Shown: positions 39,771 to 48,998 of the stretch, piece by piece
Layout: each line of letters opens with the position of its first letter
Position numbering within the stretch: the stretch's first letter is position 1
Source: Actinopolyspora lacussalsi subsp. righensis
GTDB taxonomy: Bacteria; Actinomycetota; Actinomycetes; Mycobacteriales; Pseudonocardiaceae
Length of the DNA stretch: 64,000 nt
Assembly (NCBI RefSeq): GCF_900116555.1
Contig: NZ_FPAT01000005.1
Coordinates: forward strand, 310,001-374,000
Reading direction: 5' to 3'
Position numbers and translations under genes: made by a program
Notes under the pieces: model-generated
What the model saw: the letters and a program-made list of their open reading frames with translations, nothing else
Databases searched by the model: none
What the model was told of the DNA's origin: nothing

Positions 39771-41302
39771 CGGCGTGGCGTGAACACGGTCGTACCGTCC
39801 GAGCGCTCGACGACCCTGCTGGTGGAGGAGCCGACCAGCAACAGACAGCGCATGTCGACCTGTTCCGGATCCAGCTCGTCGAGCCGGACGATCCGAACGT
39901 CCTCCTCCGCACCTCCGATGTCCCTGCCGATCACCACCGGTGTGTCGGGAGCACGGTGCCGGAGCAGTGTGTCGCGGGCCGCACCGACCTGCCAACGCCT
40001 GCTCGCGGACGCCGGGTTGTAGACGGCCATCGCGAGATCGGCACTCGCGGCGGCCTCCAGCCGCTGTTCGATGACGCTCCACGGTTTGAGCCGATCGGAC
40101 AGCGAGAGCACGCAGTAGTCGTGGCCCAGCGGCGCCCCCGCTCTGCTGGCCACCGCCTGCGCCGCGGTGAGCCCGGGGAGTACGCGGACGTTCACGTGCT
40201 CGTAGGCAGGATCGGCGGCCGCCTCCAGCACGGCGCTCGCCATCGCGAAGACCCCTGGGTCGCCGGACGAGACCACGACGACCTCGCGCCCGGTGGCGGC
40301 GAGGTCCAGCGCTGCCGCGGCCCGCTCGGCTTCGACCCGGTTGTCCGAGGGGTGCTTGCGTTGGCGCGGATTGGTCGGAATCCGGTCGAGGTAGGGACCG
40401 TAGCCGACGAGATCGTCAGCGGCGCCGAGCGCCGCCTGTGCCTCGGGAGTCGTCCACTCCCGCCCCGCGGGGCCCAATCCGACCACGCTGAGGCCGCCCG
40501 AGCTCGAGCCGGTTTCGCTGCCGGTGTCCTCGTGGGCCGCGGTGGTGCCGGTGGTCTCCCCCACCGGGCTGGGCAGCAGTGCCAGCGAGAAGTAGGGCAC
40601 GCTTTCGGGATCGACGTCGCCGAGCTTCTCGACTCGTTGGCGGCGTGTGCTGGCGCGTTCCACGTAGTAGGCACTGTCGAGACAGCCGGCCTTGTCGAAG
40701 GCCTCCCGCACTCCCTCGAAGGTCCGCCCCAGTTTGAGCACGGCGGCGGCGTCGGTGTCCCGCAGTCGCTCGGCCAGGGCGTCCGGGTCCAGGGTGCCGG
40801 GCAGTACCGTTAGGACCTCGTCGCGTTCGGCGAGTGGTCGTCCCAGTTCGGCCGAAGCGGCGCTGACCGAATTGACGCCTGGCACGACCTCCGTGTCGAA
40901 CCGTCCCGAGAGCCGTTTGTGCATGTGCATGTAGGAGCCGTAGAAGAACGGATCGCCCTCCCCCAGCAGTGCGACGTCGCGACCCGCGGCGAGGTGAGTG
41001 GCCAGCCTGCCCGCGATCTCGGTGTAGAACTCGTCGATCGCGCCCTGGTACCCCCCGGGGTGATCGGTGGTCTCGGTGGTGACGGGATACACCAGGGGTT
41101 CCTCGATCTGGTCACCGCGCAGATAGGGCTCGGCGACCGAGCGGGCGATGCTGTTGCCGTGCCTGGCGCTGTGATAGGCGACCACGTCGGCCTCACCGAT
41201 CAGACGTGCCGCCTTGACCGTGACCAGTTCCGGATCACCGGGGCCGAGGCCCACTCCGAACAGTCGGCCGGGCAGGGGGGCGTTGCTGTGTTGGCTGCTC
41301 AC
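39758..41302 (-). CDS. cobIJ: Fused CobI-CobJ: precorrin-2 C20- and precorrin-3B C17-methyltransferase
   Basis: This 514-residue protein joins two class III methyltransferases. Residues about 1-245 are CobI ([40 protein letters not shown]). Residues about 270-514 are CobJ ([40 protein letters not shown]). The fusion is well known in actinobacteria and also in Mycobacterium. The GTG start overlaps the cobH stop (GTGA), so cobG-cobH-cobIJ form one coupled operon. The linker between the domains is short and Ser/Gly-rich. Confidence 0.95.
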   Translation of the reverse strand: MSSQHSNAPLPGRLFGVGLGPGDPELVTVKAARLIGEADVVAYHSARHGNSIARSVAEPYLRGDQIEEPLVYPVTTETTDHPGGYQGAIDEFYTEIAGRLATHLAAGRDVALLGEGDPFFYGSYMHMHKRLSGRFDTEVVPGVNSVSAASAELGRPLAERDEVLTVLPGTLDPDALAERLRDTDAAAVLKLGRTFEGVREAFDKAGCLDSAYYVERASTRRQRVEKLGDVDPESVPYFSLALLPSPVGETTGTTAAHEDTGSETGSSSGGLSVVGLGPAGREWTTPEAQAALGAADDLVGYGPYLDRIPTNPRQRKHPSDNRVEAERAAAALDLAATGREVVVVSSGDPGVFAMASAVLEAAADPAYEHVNVRVLPGLTAAQAVASRAGAPLGHDYCVLSLSDRLKPWSVIEQRLEAAASADLAMAVYNPASASRRWQVGAARDTLLRHRAPDTPVVIGRDIGGAEEDVRIVRLDELDPEQVDMRCLLLVGSSTSRVVERSDGTTVFTPRRYPA

Positions 41303-41925
41303 TCTTCCTCGCTCGCGATCGCGTTGATGGCGGCGACCGTCATCGCACTACCGCCGCGCCTGCCGTGCACCACCAGGTACTCGGGACAGCCGGGGTGCTC
41401 CTCCAGCGCCTGTTTGGACTCGACCGCACCGATGAACCCGACCGGAATCCCCAGTACCGCCGCTGGTGTTCCCGCCCCCTCCTCGATCAGCTCCAGCAAT
41501 CGGAACAAGCAGGTGGGCGCGTTGCCGATCGCGACCACGGCTCCGTCGAGCCTGCCGCGCCACAGTTCCATGGCCGCCGCGCTGCGGGTGGTCTCCAGCT
41601 GACGGGCCAGTTCCGGGACCCGTGGGTCGGACAGGGTACACAGGATCTCGTTGGCGGCGGGCAACCTACGGCGCGTCACCCCCGCGGCCACCATTTCCGC
41701 GTCGCACAACACCGGAGCACCGGCAGCCAGCGCGTCGCGCGCGACACCGACCGCTCCGGGGGAGAAGGCGAGATCGTCGACAAGGTCGACCATGCCGCAG
41801 GCGTGGATCATGCGCACGGCCACACCGGCGACGTCCGACGGCAGCTCGTCGAGACCGGCTTCGGCGCGGATCGTCGCGAAGGAGCGCCGGTAGATCTCCT
41901 TGCCGTCCCGGATGTATTCGATCAC
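41299..41925 (-). CDS. cobH: Precorrin-8X methylmutase CobH
   Basis: CobH moves the C11 methyl to C12, giving hydrogenobyrinate. The 208 residues start [20 protein letters not shown] and contain the catalytic His near 41 in [39 protein letters not shown] near 73-91 and [18 protein letters not shown] near 132-149 are family blocks. Both ends overlap neighbours by 4 nt (GTGA): cobG before it and cobIJ after it. It is complete. Confidence 0.96.
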   Translation of the reverse strand: MIEYIRDGKEIYRRSFATIRAEAGLDELPSDVAGVAVRMIHACGMVDLVDDLAFSPGAVGVARDALAAGAPVLCDAEMVAAGVTRRRLPAANEILCTLSDPRVPELARQLETTRSAAAMELWRGRLDGAVVAIGNAPTCLFRLLELIEEGAGTPAAVLGIPVGFIGAVESKQALEEHPGCPEYLVVHGRRGGSAMTVAAINAIASEEE

Positions 41926-43313
41926 CGGTTGTCCTCGTCACCCGTTTCCTGCTGGTTGTCCTCGTGTCCGTTCCCGGGCTCGACGGTGCTCGCACCGACG
42001 TGCCGGGCACGCCGGACGGCCTCGGCCACCTCGTCCGTCCCCGCCTCCGTGGCCCAGGTGTCGGTCCCGGACTCCGTGGTGGAGCTGACCCGGTATCCGG
42101 AGGGGCTCGCCAGCACTTCCACCACCGGACCGCGCGGAAGCCCGCAGCGGCGCGAGCAACCGGCCCAGTGCACCGGCAGGACACCGGCATCGGTGCCTCC
42201 GGCGTCCGCCGCCTCGACATAGGCCAGACCACGCGCGGCGTCCCGGTGGACGTCTGCCAGGGACTTGGCACAGCCGGGTTCCCCCGCACAGGCGGTCGCG
42301 CCGTTGAACGGCGAGGCTGTTTCGACGATCAGACCACACGAGTGCAGCGCGGAGAGCCACGTCGAACACTCGTCTTCGGCGACGCCGGGTACGACCACCG
42401 TCCGCCAGGGCGTCAGTCGGACGGTACCCGACGCGGCTTCGGCCGTTCGTATGATGCAACGCAGCTGCGCCGGGGACAAGCGCCCCAGTGGTGCTCCCAC
42501 GCCCAGGGCTACCCGCCCCTCGGAGCGAGCCAGCTCACCCACAGTGGGTCTTTCCTGGGAATTCACCCGCTCGGTGAACGAGGTGGGGGGCCGCGATGTG
42601 ACATCGGCAACGGATCCCGACCATCGCTCCACACGAGCACGAAGCGCGTCGGTCAACTCATCCAGTGTGTCCAACTCGGCCACTCGCCACGCGGCGGCAC
42701 CGTGCCGTTCCCGCACGGCGAGGAACTCGCACGCGGCCATCACCGCGGCGGCGGGCGCCGAGTCGGGCGGGACCCGCACTCCCGAATCGGTTCCCGCCAG
42801 CAACAGGGCGACGTTGTCGGAGGACACCGGCAGCAGTCCCACGTCGGCACGCAGCCGCGCCAGATCACCGCTGCCGTCGTCGACGGTGAACAGGAACCTG
42901 CCGGACAGTTCGGCCAACGCGGGCTCGGCGCACAGCAGTGCGTCGAGTTCCGCGGCGAGCCAACGCACCGAGCGCAGTCGGCCGCGCCCGTCGAGTCCCG
43001 CGTAAGGGGCGGCGATGATGTTGCGCACCCGCTCGTGGGTCAACGAGGGCAGCAGACCGACTTCGGCCAGCAGCCGTCCCAGCTCTTCGGGGGCTTCGAC
43101 ACCGCGCAGCTGCAGGTTCGCACGCGAGGTCAGCTCGACCGTGGAGTTCCCCAGCTCCACGGCCGCCTTCGTCAGGGCGCGCAGCCCGCGGGTCTCCAGC
43201 CGACCACCGGGAACCCGGATCCGCGCCAGCCCACCGTCCGCGGCCTGATGAACCCGGAGCGCACCGGGGCAGGCATCGGCTCTGTCTCGGTCGACGCTGT
43301 AGTTCTCGGACAC
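41922..43313 (-). CDS. cobG: Precorrin-3B synthase CobG
   Basis: CobG is the oxygen-dependent enzyme that hydroxylates precorrin-3A and forms the lactone needed for ring contraction. The 463 residues have the ferredoxin-sulfite reductase half-domains and a 4Fe-4S Cys set in [12 protein letters not shown] and [14 protein letters not shown] near 338-395. [20 protein letters not shown] near 30-50 and [20 protein letters not shown] near 58-77 are siroheme-reductase-like segments. It starts with GTG at 43311-43313 and heads the operon cobG-cobH-cobIJ, divergent from the cobN riboswitch. The presence of CobG argues for an aerobic pathway. Confidence 0.93.
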   Translation of the reverse strand: MSENYSVDRDRADACPGALRVHQAADGGLARIRVPGGRLETRGLRALTKAAVELGNSTVELTSRANLQLRGVEAPEELGRLLAEVGLLPSLTHERVRNIIAAPYAGLDGRGRLRSVRWLAAELDALLCAEPALAELSGRFLFTVDDGSGDLARLRADVGLLPVSSDNVALLLAGTDSGVRVPPDSAPAAAVMAACEFLAVRERHGAAAWRVAELDTLDELTDALRARVERWSGSVADVTSRPPTSFTERVNSQERPTVGELARSEGRVALGVGAPLGRLSPAQLRCIIRTAEAASGTVRLTPWRTVVVPGVAEDECSTWLSALHSCGLIVETASPFNGATACAGEPGCAKSLADVHRDAARGLAYVEAADAGGTDAGVLPVHWAGCSRRCGLPRGPVVEVLASPSGYRVSSTTESGTDTWATEAGTDEVAEAVRRARHVGASTVEPGNGHEDNQQETGDEDNR

Positions 43314-43424
43314 TCCGGGGATGCTACGGGCCGCACCACTGTGCGCCGCGACACGATGGCGGCCTGGGGTGTGCCCGCGGCTTGACGAGGGATCCGCACG
43401 TTACCGAAACTGGAGCTCGTATCT

Positions 43425-43573
43425 GCGGTGGATCATGGAGGAAGCCGGTGCGAGTCCGGCGCGGTCCCGCCACTGTCACCGAGGAGCGAACTCCGTGGAC
43501 GGTCACTGTCTCGTGGAGATGGGAAGACCGGAGCGAGCGATGATCCGGGAGCCAGGAGACTCCGACCACCGCC
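43425..43573 (+). ncRNA. Cobalamin riboswitch upstream of cobN
   Basis: Recognisable adenosylcobalamin-riboswitch elements follow in order: the stem GCCGGTGCGAGTCCGGC (43444-43460), the core CCGCCACTGTCACC (43467-43480), and the B12 box GCCAGGAGAC (43551-43560). The closing stems also pair: GCGGT (43425-43429) with ACCGC (43568-43572), and GGATCAT (43430-43436) with ATGATCC (43540-43546). A small hairpin AGGGG/CCCCT (43584-43599) follows, and cobN starts about 119 nt downstream. High cobalamin should lower cobN expression. There is no gene in the rest of the 379-nt interval. Confidence 0.93.
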
Positions 43574-43692
43574 ACCACTGAAAAGGGGCGAGGACCCCTG
43601 GGAAGGTTACTGATGCGCCGTTCGAACGCGCGTGCATCGCGCGTCCTGTCCTGGTCGGTCCCCCCGGTTTTCGACGCCGAGGAGCCAATCGC

Positions 43693-46600
43693 ATGATCCT
43701 GCTGCTGTCAACTTCCGACACCGACCTACTCAGCGCACGGGCCAGCGGCGCCGACTACCGGCTCGCCAACCCGGCCCGGGTCGGTGCGGACGATCTCCCC
43801 GGACTGCTGGACGGCGTCGACCTCGTCGTGGTGCGGCTGCTCGGCGGCCGCAGGGCGTGGGAGGAAGGACTCGACGTCCTGCTGAACGGGCCACGCCCGG
43901 TGGTCGTACTCGGCGGGGAACAACAGCCGGACGCCGAGCTCATGGAGTGCTCGACGGTTCCGGGCGGCGTGTGTGCCGAGGCGCACGCCTACCTGGCGCA
44001 CGGCGGCCCGGAGAACCTGACCCAGCTGTTCCACTTCCTGTCCGACACCGTGCTGCTTACCGGGCACGGGTTCGCTCCGCCCGCGGAAACCCCCACCTGG
44101 GGCAGGCTGGAGCGCACGCCGGGTCGGCAGGAGGGTCCCACCGTCGCGGTGCTGTACTACCGGGCGCACCACATGGCGGGCAACACCGCGTTCGCCCACA
44201 CCCTCTGCGACGCGATCGAGAACGCGGGCGGACAGGCCATGCCGCTGTTCTGCGCCTCGCTGCGCACCCCCGACCCGGAACTGCTCGAAACGCTGCGCGG
44301 CGCGGACGCCCTGGTGGTCACGGTGCTCGCCGCGGGGGGCAGCAAGCCCGCGGTGGCCACCGCCGGTGGTGACGACGAGGCGTGGGACGTCGGCGCGCTC
44401 GCGCGACTGGACATCCCGATCCTGCAAGGGTTGTGCCTGACCAGCAGCCGCGCCGCCTGGGAGGAGAACGACGAGGGACTGTCCCCGTTGGACATGGCCA
44501 CCCAGGTCGCGGTTCCGGAGTTCGACGGCAGGCTGATAACGGTACCGTTCTCGTTCAAGGAGAACGACTCGGAAGGACTGCCGGTCTACGTCGCCGACAG
44601 CGAGCGCGCGGCGCGTGTCGCCGGGATCGCGGTTCGACACGGGAGGCTGGGACACATCCCCGCCGAGCGCAAGCGCCTCGCGTTGATGCTCTCGGCCTAC
44701 CCCACCAAACACGCCAGGGTCGGCAACGCAGTCGGCCTGGACACCCCGGTGTCCGCGGTGCGGATGCTGCGCTCGCTGCACGAGCACGGCTACGACATCG
44801 GCCCGGCGGAGGGCCCGGACGCCCTGCCCGGTGTCGAGGCGCAGGACGGCGACGCGCTGATTCACGCGCTGATCGCGGCAGGCGGACAGGACCGCGACTG
44901 GCTGAGCGAGGAACAGCTGGCGGGCAATCCGGTACGCATCCCCGTCGGGCGCTACCGGGAGTGGTTCGACTCGCTTCCCGAACAGCTGCGCACCGACATC
45001 GAACAGCACTGGGGACCACCGCCCGGTGAGCTGTTCGTGGACTACTCGCGGGACCCCGAGGGTGAGATCGTGCTCGCCGCCATCAGGGCGGGCAACGTCG
45101 TGCTGATGATCCAGCCGCCACGTGGCTTCGGGGAGAACCCGATCGCGATCTACCACGATCCCGACCTGCCCCCGAGCCACCACTACCTGGCCGCCTACCG
45201 GTGGCTCGTCGACGACTTCGACGCGCACGCGATGGTGCACCTGGGCAAGCACGGCAATCTGGAGTGGCTCCCGGGCAAGACGGCGGGCATGTCGGCGGCC
45301 TGCGCCACGGACGCGGCGATCGCCGACCTGCCGCTGATCTACCCGTTCCTGGTCAACGATCCCGGTGAGGGAACACAGGCCAAGCGGCGGGTGCACGCGA
45401 CCCTGGTGGACCACCTGGTTCCTCCGATGGCCCGCGCCGAGAGCTACGGCGACATCGCACGACTGGAACAGCTGCTCGACGAGCACGCCAACATCACGGC
45501 GATGGACCCGGCCAAGCTGCCCGCCATCCGCAGCCAGATCTGGACGCTGATGCAGGCTGCCAAGCTGGATCACGACCTGGGGCTGGCGGAGCGCCCGCAC
45601 GACGCCGAGTTCGACGACATGCTGATGCAGGTCGACGGTTGGCTGTGCGAGGTCAAGGATGCCCAGATCCGGGAAGGGCTGCACGTGTTCGGGGATCCTC
45701 CCGCTGGGGAGGCCCGGGTCGGCCTGGTGCTGGCGATGCTGCGGGCACGGCAGATGTGGGGTGGCCGGCAGGCAGCGGTTCCGGGGCTGCGAGAGGCGTT
45801 GGGACTCGCGGAGGACGGTTCGGAGGCCCGGGAACGGGTGGACGACGTCGAGGAGCGGGCTCACTCGCTGGTGGCGGCCATGGAGGAACACGGCTGGCGG
45901 AGCGAGAAAGTCGAGGAAGCCTGCCGTGCGGTGCTGGGCGAGGTGCCGGAACGGGTTCCCGAGGTGCTGCGGTTCGCCGCCGCGGAGATCGTGCCGCGAC
46001 TCGCGGCCACCACCGACGAGATGGACTCGACGCTGCACGCGCTGAACGGCGGGTACATCCCCTCCGGGCCGAGCGGCTCCCCGCTGCGCGGGCTGGTGAA
46101 CGTACTTCCCACCGGCAGGAACTTCTACTCGGTGGACCCGAAGGGCATTCCGAGCAGGCTCGCCTGGGACACCGGCTACGCCATCGCCGAGTCGCTGCTG
46201 CAGCGCTACCGCGAGGACAACGGTGAGTGGCCCGACACGGTGGGACTGTCGGTGTGGGGCACCAGCGCGATGCGCACCTCCGGTGATGACATCGCAGAGG
46301 TGCTCGCGCTGATCGGTGTCCGTCCCACCTGGGACGACTCCTCGCGGCGGGTCAACGGGCTGGAGGCGATCCCGCTCGACGAGCTCGAACGGCCGCGCGT
46401 CGACGTCACGGTGCGCATCAGCGGCTTCTTCCGGGACGCCTTCCCGCACGTGGTCAACCTGCTCGACGACGCCTTCCGGATGGTCTCCGAGCTGGACGAG
46501 CCCGACGAGTGGAACCACGTGCGGGCGCACACCAGGGCCGACATCGCCGAGCACGGCGACGAGCGCCGCGCGACGATGCGCATCTTCGGTTCCAAGCCGG

Positions 46601-47307
46601 GTGCCTACGGTGCGGGCATGCTGTCGCTGATCGACAGCCGCAACTGGCGCGACGACTCGGACCTCGCCGAGGTGTACACGGTCTGGGGTGGTTTCGCCTA
46701 CGGCCGCGAGCTGGACGGTGTCGAGGCGAGGTCGGACATGGAGAGCGCCTACCGCAGGATCTCGGTGGCGGCCAAGAACACCGACACCCGGGAACACGAC
46801 ATCGCCGACTCGGACGACTACTTCCAGTACCACGGTGGGATGGTCGCCACGGTCAGAGCGCTGACCGGCGAATCCCCCGCCGCCTACATCGGGGACAGTT
46901 CGCGTCCGGACTCGATCCGGACTCGCTCGCTGCACGAGGAGACCTCGCGGGTGTTCCGTTCCCGTGTGGTCAATCCCCGCTGGGTCTCGGCGATGCGCCA
47001 ACACGGCTACAAGGGGGCCTTCGAGCTCGCGGCCACGGTGGACTACCTGTTCGGCTACGACGCGACCACCGGCGTGGTCGGCGACTGGATGTACGAGAAG
47101 CTCGCCGAGACCTACGTCTTCGACGAGCAGAACCAGAAGTTCCTCACCGAGTCGAACCCGTGGGCGCTGCACGGGATCGCCGAGCGACTGCTGGAGGCCG
47201 CCGACCGCGAGCTGTGGGCGGAACCGGACCCCGAAACGCTGCGGGGGCTGCGTGAGGTCTACCTGCAGGTGGAAGGTGACCTGGAGGACGGTCCCGGCGG
47301 GAACTGA
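43693..47307 (+). CDS. cobN: Cobaltochelatase subunit CobN
   Basis: CobN is the large subunit that inserts cobalt into hydrogenobyrinate a,c-diamide using ATP-driven partner proteins. The 1204 residues show CobN/ChlH-type blocks: ILLLSTSDTDLLSARASGAD at the start, VLYYRAHHMAGNTAFAHTLC near 155-175, MVHLGKHGNLEWLPGKTAGM near 515-535, and RISGFFRDAFPHVVNLLDDA near 905-925. GAGGAG precedes the ATG. The partners CobS and CobT are not in the window; a ChlI-ChlD fusion is at 56831. It is controlled by the riboswitch at 43425-43573 and ends at a strong terminator. Confidence 0.95.
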   Translation: MILLLSTSDTDLLSARASGADYRLANPARVGADDLPGLLDGVDLVVVRLLGGRRAWEEGLDVLLNGPRPVVVLGGEQQPDAELMECSTVPGGVCAEAHAYLAHGGPENLTQLFHFLSDTVLLTGHGFAPPAETPTWGRLERTPGRQEGPTVAVLYYRAHHMAGNTAFAHTLCDAIENAGGQAMPLFCASLRTPDPELLETLRGADALVVTVLAAGGSKPAVATAGGDDEAWDVGALARLDIPILQGLCLTSSRAAWEENDEGLSPLDMATQVAVPEFDGRLITVPFSFKENDSEGLPVYVADSERAARVAGIAVRHGRLGHIPAERKRLALMLSAYPTKHARVGNAVGLDTPVSAVRMLRSLHEHGYDIGPAEGPDALPGVEAQDGDALIHALIAAGGQDRDWLSEEQLAGNPVRIPVGRYREWFDSLPEQLRTDIEQHWGPPPGELFVDYSRDPEGEIVLAAIRAGNVVLMIQPPRGFGENPIAIYHDPDLPPSHHYLAAYRWLVDDFDAHAMVHLGKHGNLEWLPGKTAGMSAACATDAAIADLPLIYPFLVNDPGEGTQAKRRVHATLVDHLVPPMARAESYGDIARLEQLLDEHANITAMDPAKLPAIRSQIWTLMQAAKLDHDLGLAERPHDAEFDDMLMQVDGWLCEVKDAQIREGLHVFGDPPAGEARVGLVLAMLRARQMWGGRQAAVPGLREALGLAEDGSEARERVDDVEERAHSLVAAMEEHGWRSEKVEEACRAVLGEVPERVPEVLRFAAAEIVPRLAATTDEMDSTLHALNGGYIPSGPSGSPLRGLVNVLPTGRNFYSVDPKGIPSRLAWDTGYAIAESLLQRYREDNGEWPDTVGLSVWGTSAMRTSGDDIAEVLALIGVRPTWDDSSRRVNGLEAIPLDELERPRVDVTVRISGFFRDAFPHVVNLLDDAFRMVSELDEPDEWNHVRAHTRADIAEHGDERRATMRIFGSKPGAYGAGMLSLIDSRNWRDDSDLAEVYTVWGGFAYGRELDGVEARSDMESAYRRISVAAKNTDTREHDIADSDDYFQYHGGMVATVRALTGESPAAYIGDSSRPDSIRTRSLHEETSRVFRSRVVNPRWVSAMRQHGYKGAFELAATVDYLFGYDATTGVVGDWMYEKLAETYVFDEQNQKFLTESNPWALHGIAERLLEAADRELWAEPDPETLRGLREVYLQVEGDLEDGPGGN

Positions 47308-47314
47308 CACCGAC

Positions 47315-47356
47315 GCTCGTCGGCGTCGATTTCGCGCGAAATCGACGCCGACGAGC
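47315..47356. terminator. 42-bp perfect palindrome between cobN and cysG
   Basis: Arms of 19 bp (47315-47333 and 47338-47356) enclose GCGC; because GCGC is itself palindromic, the whole 42 bp is a perfect palindrome. It begins 8 nt after the cobN stop and ends 12 nt before the cysG stop on the other strand, so it can terminate both. Confidence 0.75.
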
Positions 47357-47368
47357 GGTCGGGCGGAA

Positions 47369-48604
47369 TCAGCCCACCGGCAGGGCCCGATGTTCGGGGG
47401 CCAGCCCCGCCACCGGACCGACGACGATCACGGCGGGCGGCTTGACCTCGGAGTTCTCGACGTCGTCGGCCACTTCGCGCAGGGTGCTCCGCAGCGTCCG
47501 CTGCGTGTGCATGGTGCCTTCCTGTACCACCGCGACCGGCGTTTCGGGGCTCCTGCCGTGTTCGAGCAGCACGTCGGCGAACTCACGGATCCGTTTGACG
47601 GCCATCATCAGCACCAGCGTCCCGTTCAACCGGGCGAGGGCGGGCCAGTCCACCAGGGACTGCTCGTCGTTCGGCCCCACGTGCCCGGAGACCACGACCA
47701 CCTCGTGCGCCACCCCGCGGTGGGTCACCGGCACGTCTCCGATAGCCGGCGCCGCGAACGCACTGGTTATACCGGGTACCGCGGTCACCGCCACCCCTGC
47801 CTCGACGCAGGCCAGCAGTTCCTCGAAGCCCCGTCCGTAAACGTAGGGGTCGCCGCCCTTCAGCCGCACCACGAAGTTGCCCGCCGTGGCGCGTTCGATC
47901 AGCAGCTTGTTGATGACTTCCTGGTTCGCCGCGCGCCCGTAAGGGATCTTGGAGGCGTCTATCACCTCGACGTCGGGGGAGAGCTCCTCCAGCAGTTCAC
48001 GCGGCGCGAGCCGGTCGGTGATCACCACGTCGGCCCTCCCCAGCAGCTGACGGCCACGAACCGTGATCAGGTCGGGATCCCCCGGACCACCGCCGACCAG
48101 GGCGACGCCGGGTTCCGGTGGTTCGGCACGCTCTTCGACCTGTCCGGTACGCAGCGCCTCCAGCAGCGCCTCCTTGACCACGGCCGATCTCCGGTGATCC
48201 CCACCGGCCAACACTCCGAACAGCAGTCCGTCGTGTTCCGCGACGGCGGGGGTGACCGCGGTGCCTCCGCTCGCGTCGTCCGCGCGCACGCAGAACACCC
48301 GGTCGCGCTCCGCCTCGGCGACGACCCGCTCGTTGACCTCGGCGCTGGAGGTGCAGGCCACCGCGTACCAGGCCCCGTCCAGATCTCCCTCGGTGTACCG
48401 CCTGCGGTGCCACACCAGCTCTCCGGCTTCGGCCATGGCATCAACGGCGGGAGTGGCCTCCGGCGATATCACCACGACACTTGCCCCGGCCTTGAGCAGC
48501 CTGGGGACGCGGCGCTGTGCCACGGTTCCGGCTCCGACGACCACCACCCGCCTGTCCTGCAGATCGAGTCCGGCGAAGTAGTGGTGCTGGCTGTGCGAGG
48601 TCAT
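47369..48604 (-). CDS. cysG: Siroheme synthase-type uroporphyrinogen-III C-methyltransferase
   Basis: This 411-residue protein feeds the corrin pathway. The N-terminal part has an NAD-binding precorrin-2 dehydrogenase domain (DRRVVVVGAGTVAQRRVPRL near 17-36). Residues about 165-410 are the SAM-dependent uroporphyrinogen methyltransferase: ALVGGGPGDPDLITVRGRQL, FVVRLKGGDPYVYGRGFEEL and VAVTAVPGITSAFAAPAIGD. It thus makes precorrin-2 for cobalamin and can start siroheme synthesis. It starts with ATG, and its 3' end faces cobN across the palindrome. Confidence 0.94.
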   Translation of the reverse strand: MTSHSQHHYFAGLDLQDRRVVVVGAGTVAQRRVPRLLKAGASVVVISPEATPAVDAMAEAGELVWHRRRYTEGDLDGAWYAVACTSSAEVNERVVAEAERDRVFCVRADDASGGTAVTPAVAEHDGLLFGVLAGGDHRRSAVVKEALLEALRTGQVEERAEPPEPGVALVGGGPGDPDLITVRGRQLLGRADVVITDRLAPRELLEELSPDVEVIDASKIPYGRAANQEVINKLLIERATAGNFVVRLKGGDPYVYGRGFEELLACVEAGVAVTAVPGITSAFAAPAIGDVPVTHRGVAHEVVVVSGHVGPNDEQSLVDWPALARLNGTLVLMMAVKRIREFADVLLEHGRSPETPVAVVQEGTMHTQRTLRSTLREVADDVENSEVKPPAVIVVGPVAGLAPEHRALPVG

Positions 48605-48685
48605 CTGGATAGTCGTTCCTGTCGGGTCACACCCCCGGCGACATCGGCGGGGTCGGTTCGAGACTGTCGCTGCCGCTGGTATCCG

Positions 48686-48877
48686 TCACTGGTGAGCACG
48701 CACGGCTTCGTGCGGCTTGGGAACGGACAGCTTCCACCAGAGCGCGGCGCCTCCCCATACTGCCATGAAGGCCCCGAGCGTCAGATACCCGAGAAGCTCG
48801 AAGTGATCCCCGCTACCCGCGACGATCCCAGCCACCGGGATACCGAGCCCCGAGAGCACGCCCGCGAGCACTACCAC
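48686..48877 (-). CDS. Small two-helix membrane protein
   Basis: This protein has about 63 residues with two hydrophobic helices: VVVLAGVLSGLGIPVAGIVA and LLGYLTLGAFMAVWGGAALW, then a short basic tail. The frame stays open to 49027, but that part overlaps the aminotransferase gene and its terminator, so I use the first start after the hairpin, the GTG at 48875-48877. No good Shine-Dalgarno is seen, and a slightly longer form from a non-standard start cannot be ruled out. It precedes cysG by 81 nt on the same strand. The role is unknown. Confidence 0.45.
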   Translation of the reverse strand: MVVLAGVLSGLGIPVAGIVAGSGDHFELLGYLTLGAFMAVWGGAALWWKLSVPKPHEAVRAHQ

Positions 48878-48929
48878 GCCGATGATCGGTTGCTCGCCGT
48901 GGAGATCCCACGACCGGGAACATTCCGGA

Positions 48930-48978
48930 CGTGCTCGTGCCCGGCCCCGCCGTTGTGACGGGGCCGGGCACGAGCACG
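48930..48978 (-). terminator. 20-bp hairpin terminator of the aminotransferase gene
   Basis: A perfect 20-bp stem (48930-48949 with 48959-48978) with a 9-nt loop lies 20 nt past the stop of the gene ending at 48999. It is the second longest perfect stem I found in the window. Confidence 0.75.
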
Positions 48979-48998
48979 TGGACAGACAGCCCGGGCGG

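Noticed and set aside
43726-47310. Minus-strand open frame of about 1194 codons opposite cobN
   Set aside because: It is the mirror of cobN in a GC-rich sequence, with no family motifs; cobN has clear ones. The 948-codon frame opposite infB and the 812-codon frame opposite pnp are rejected for the same reason.
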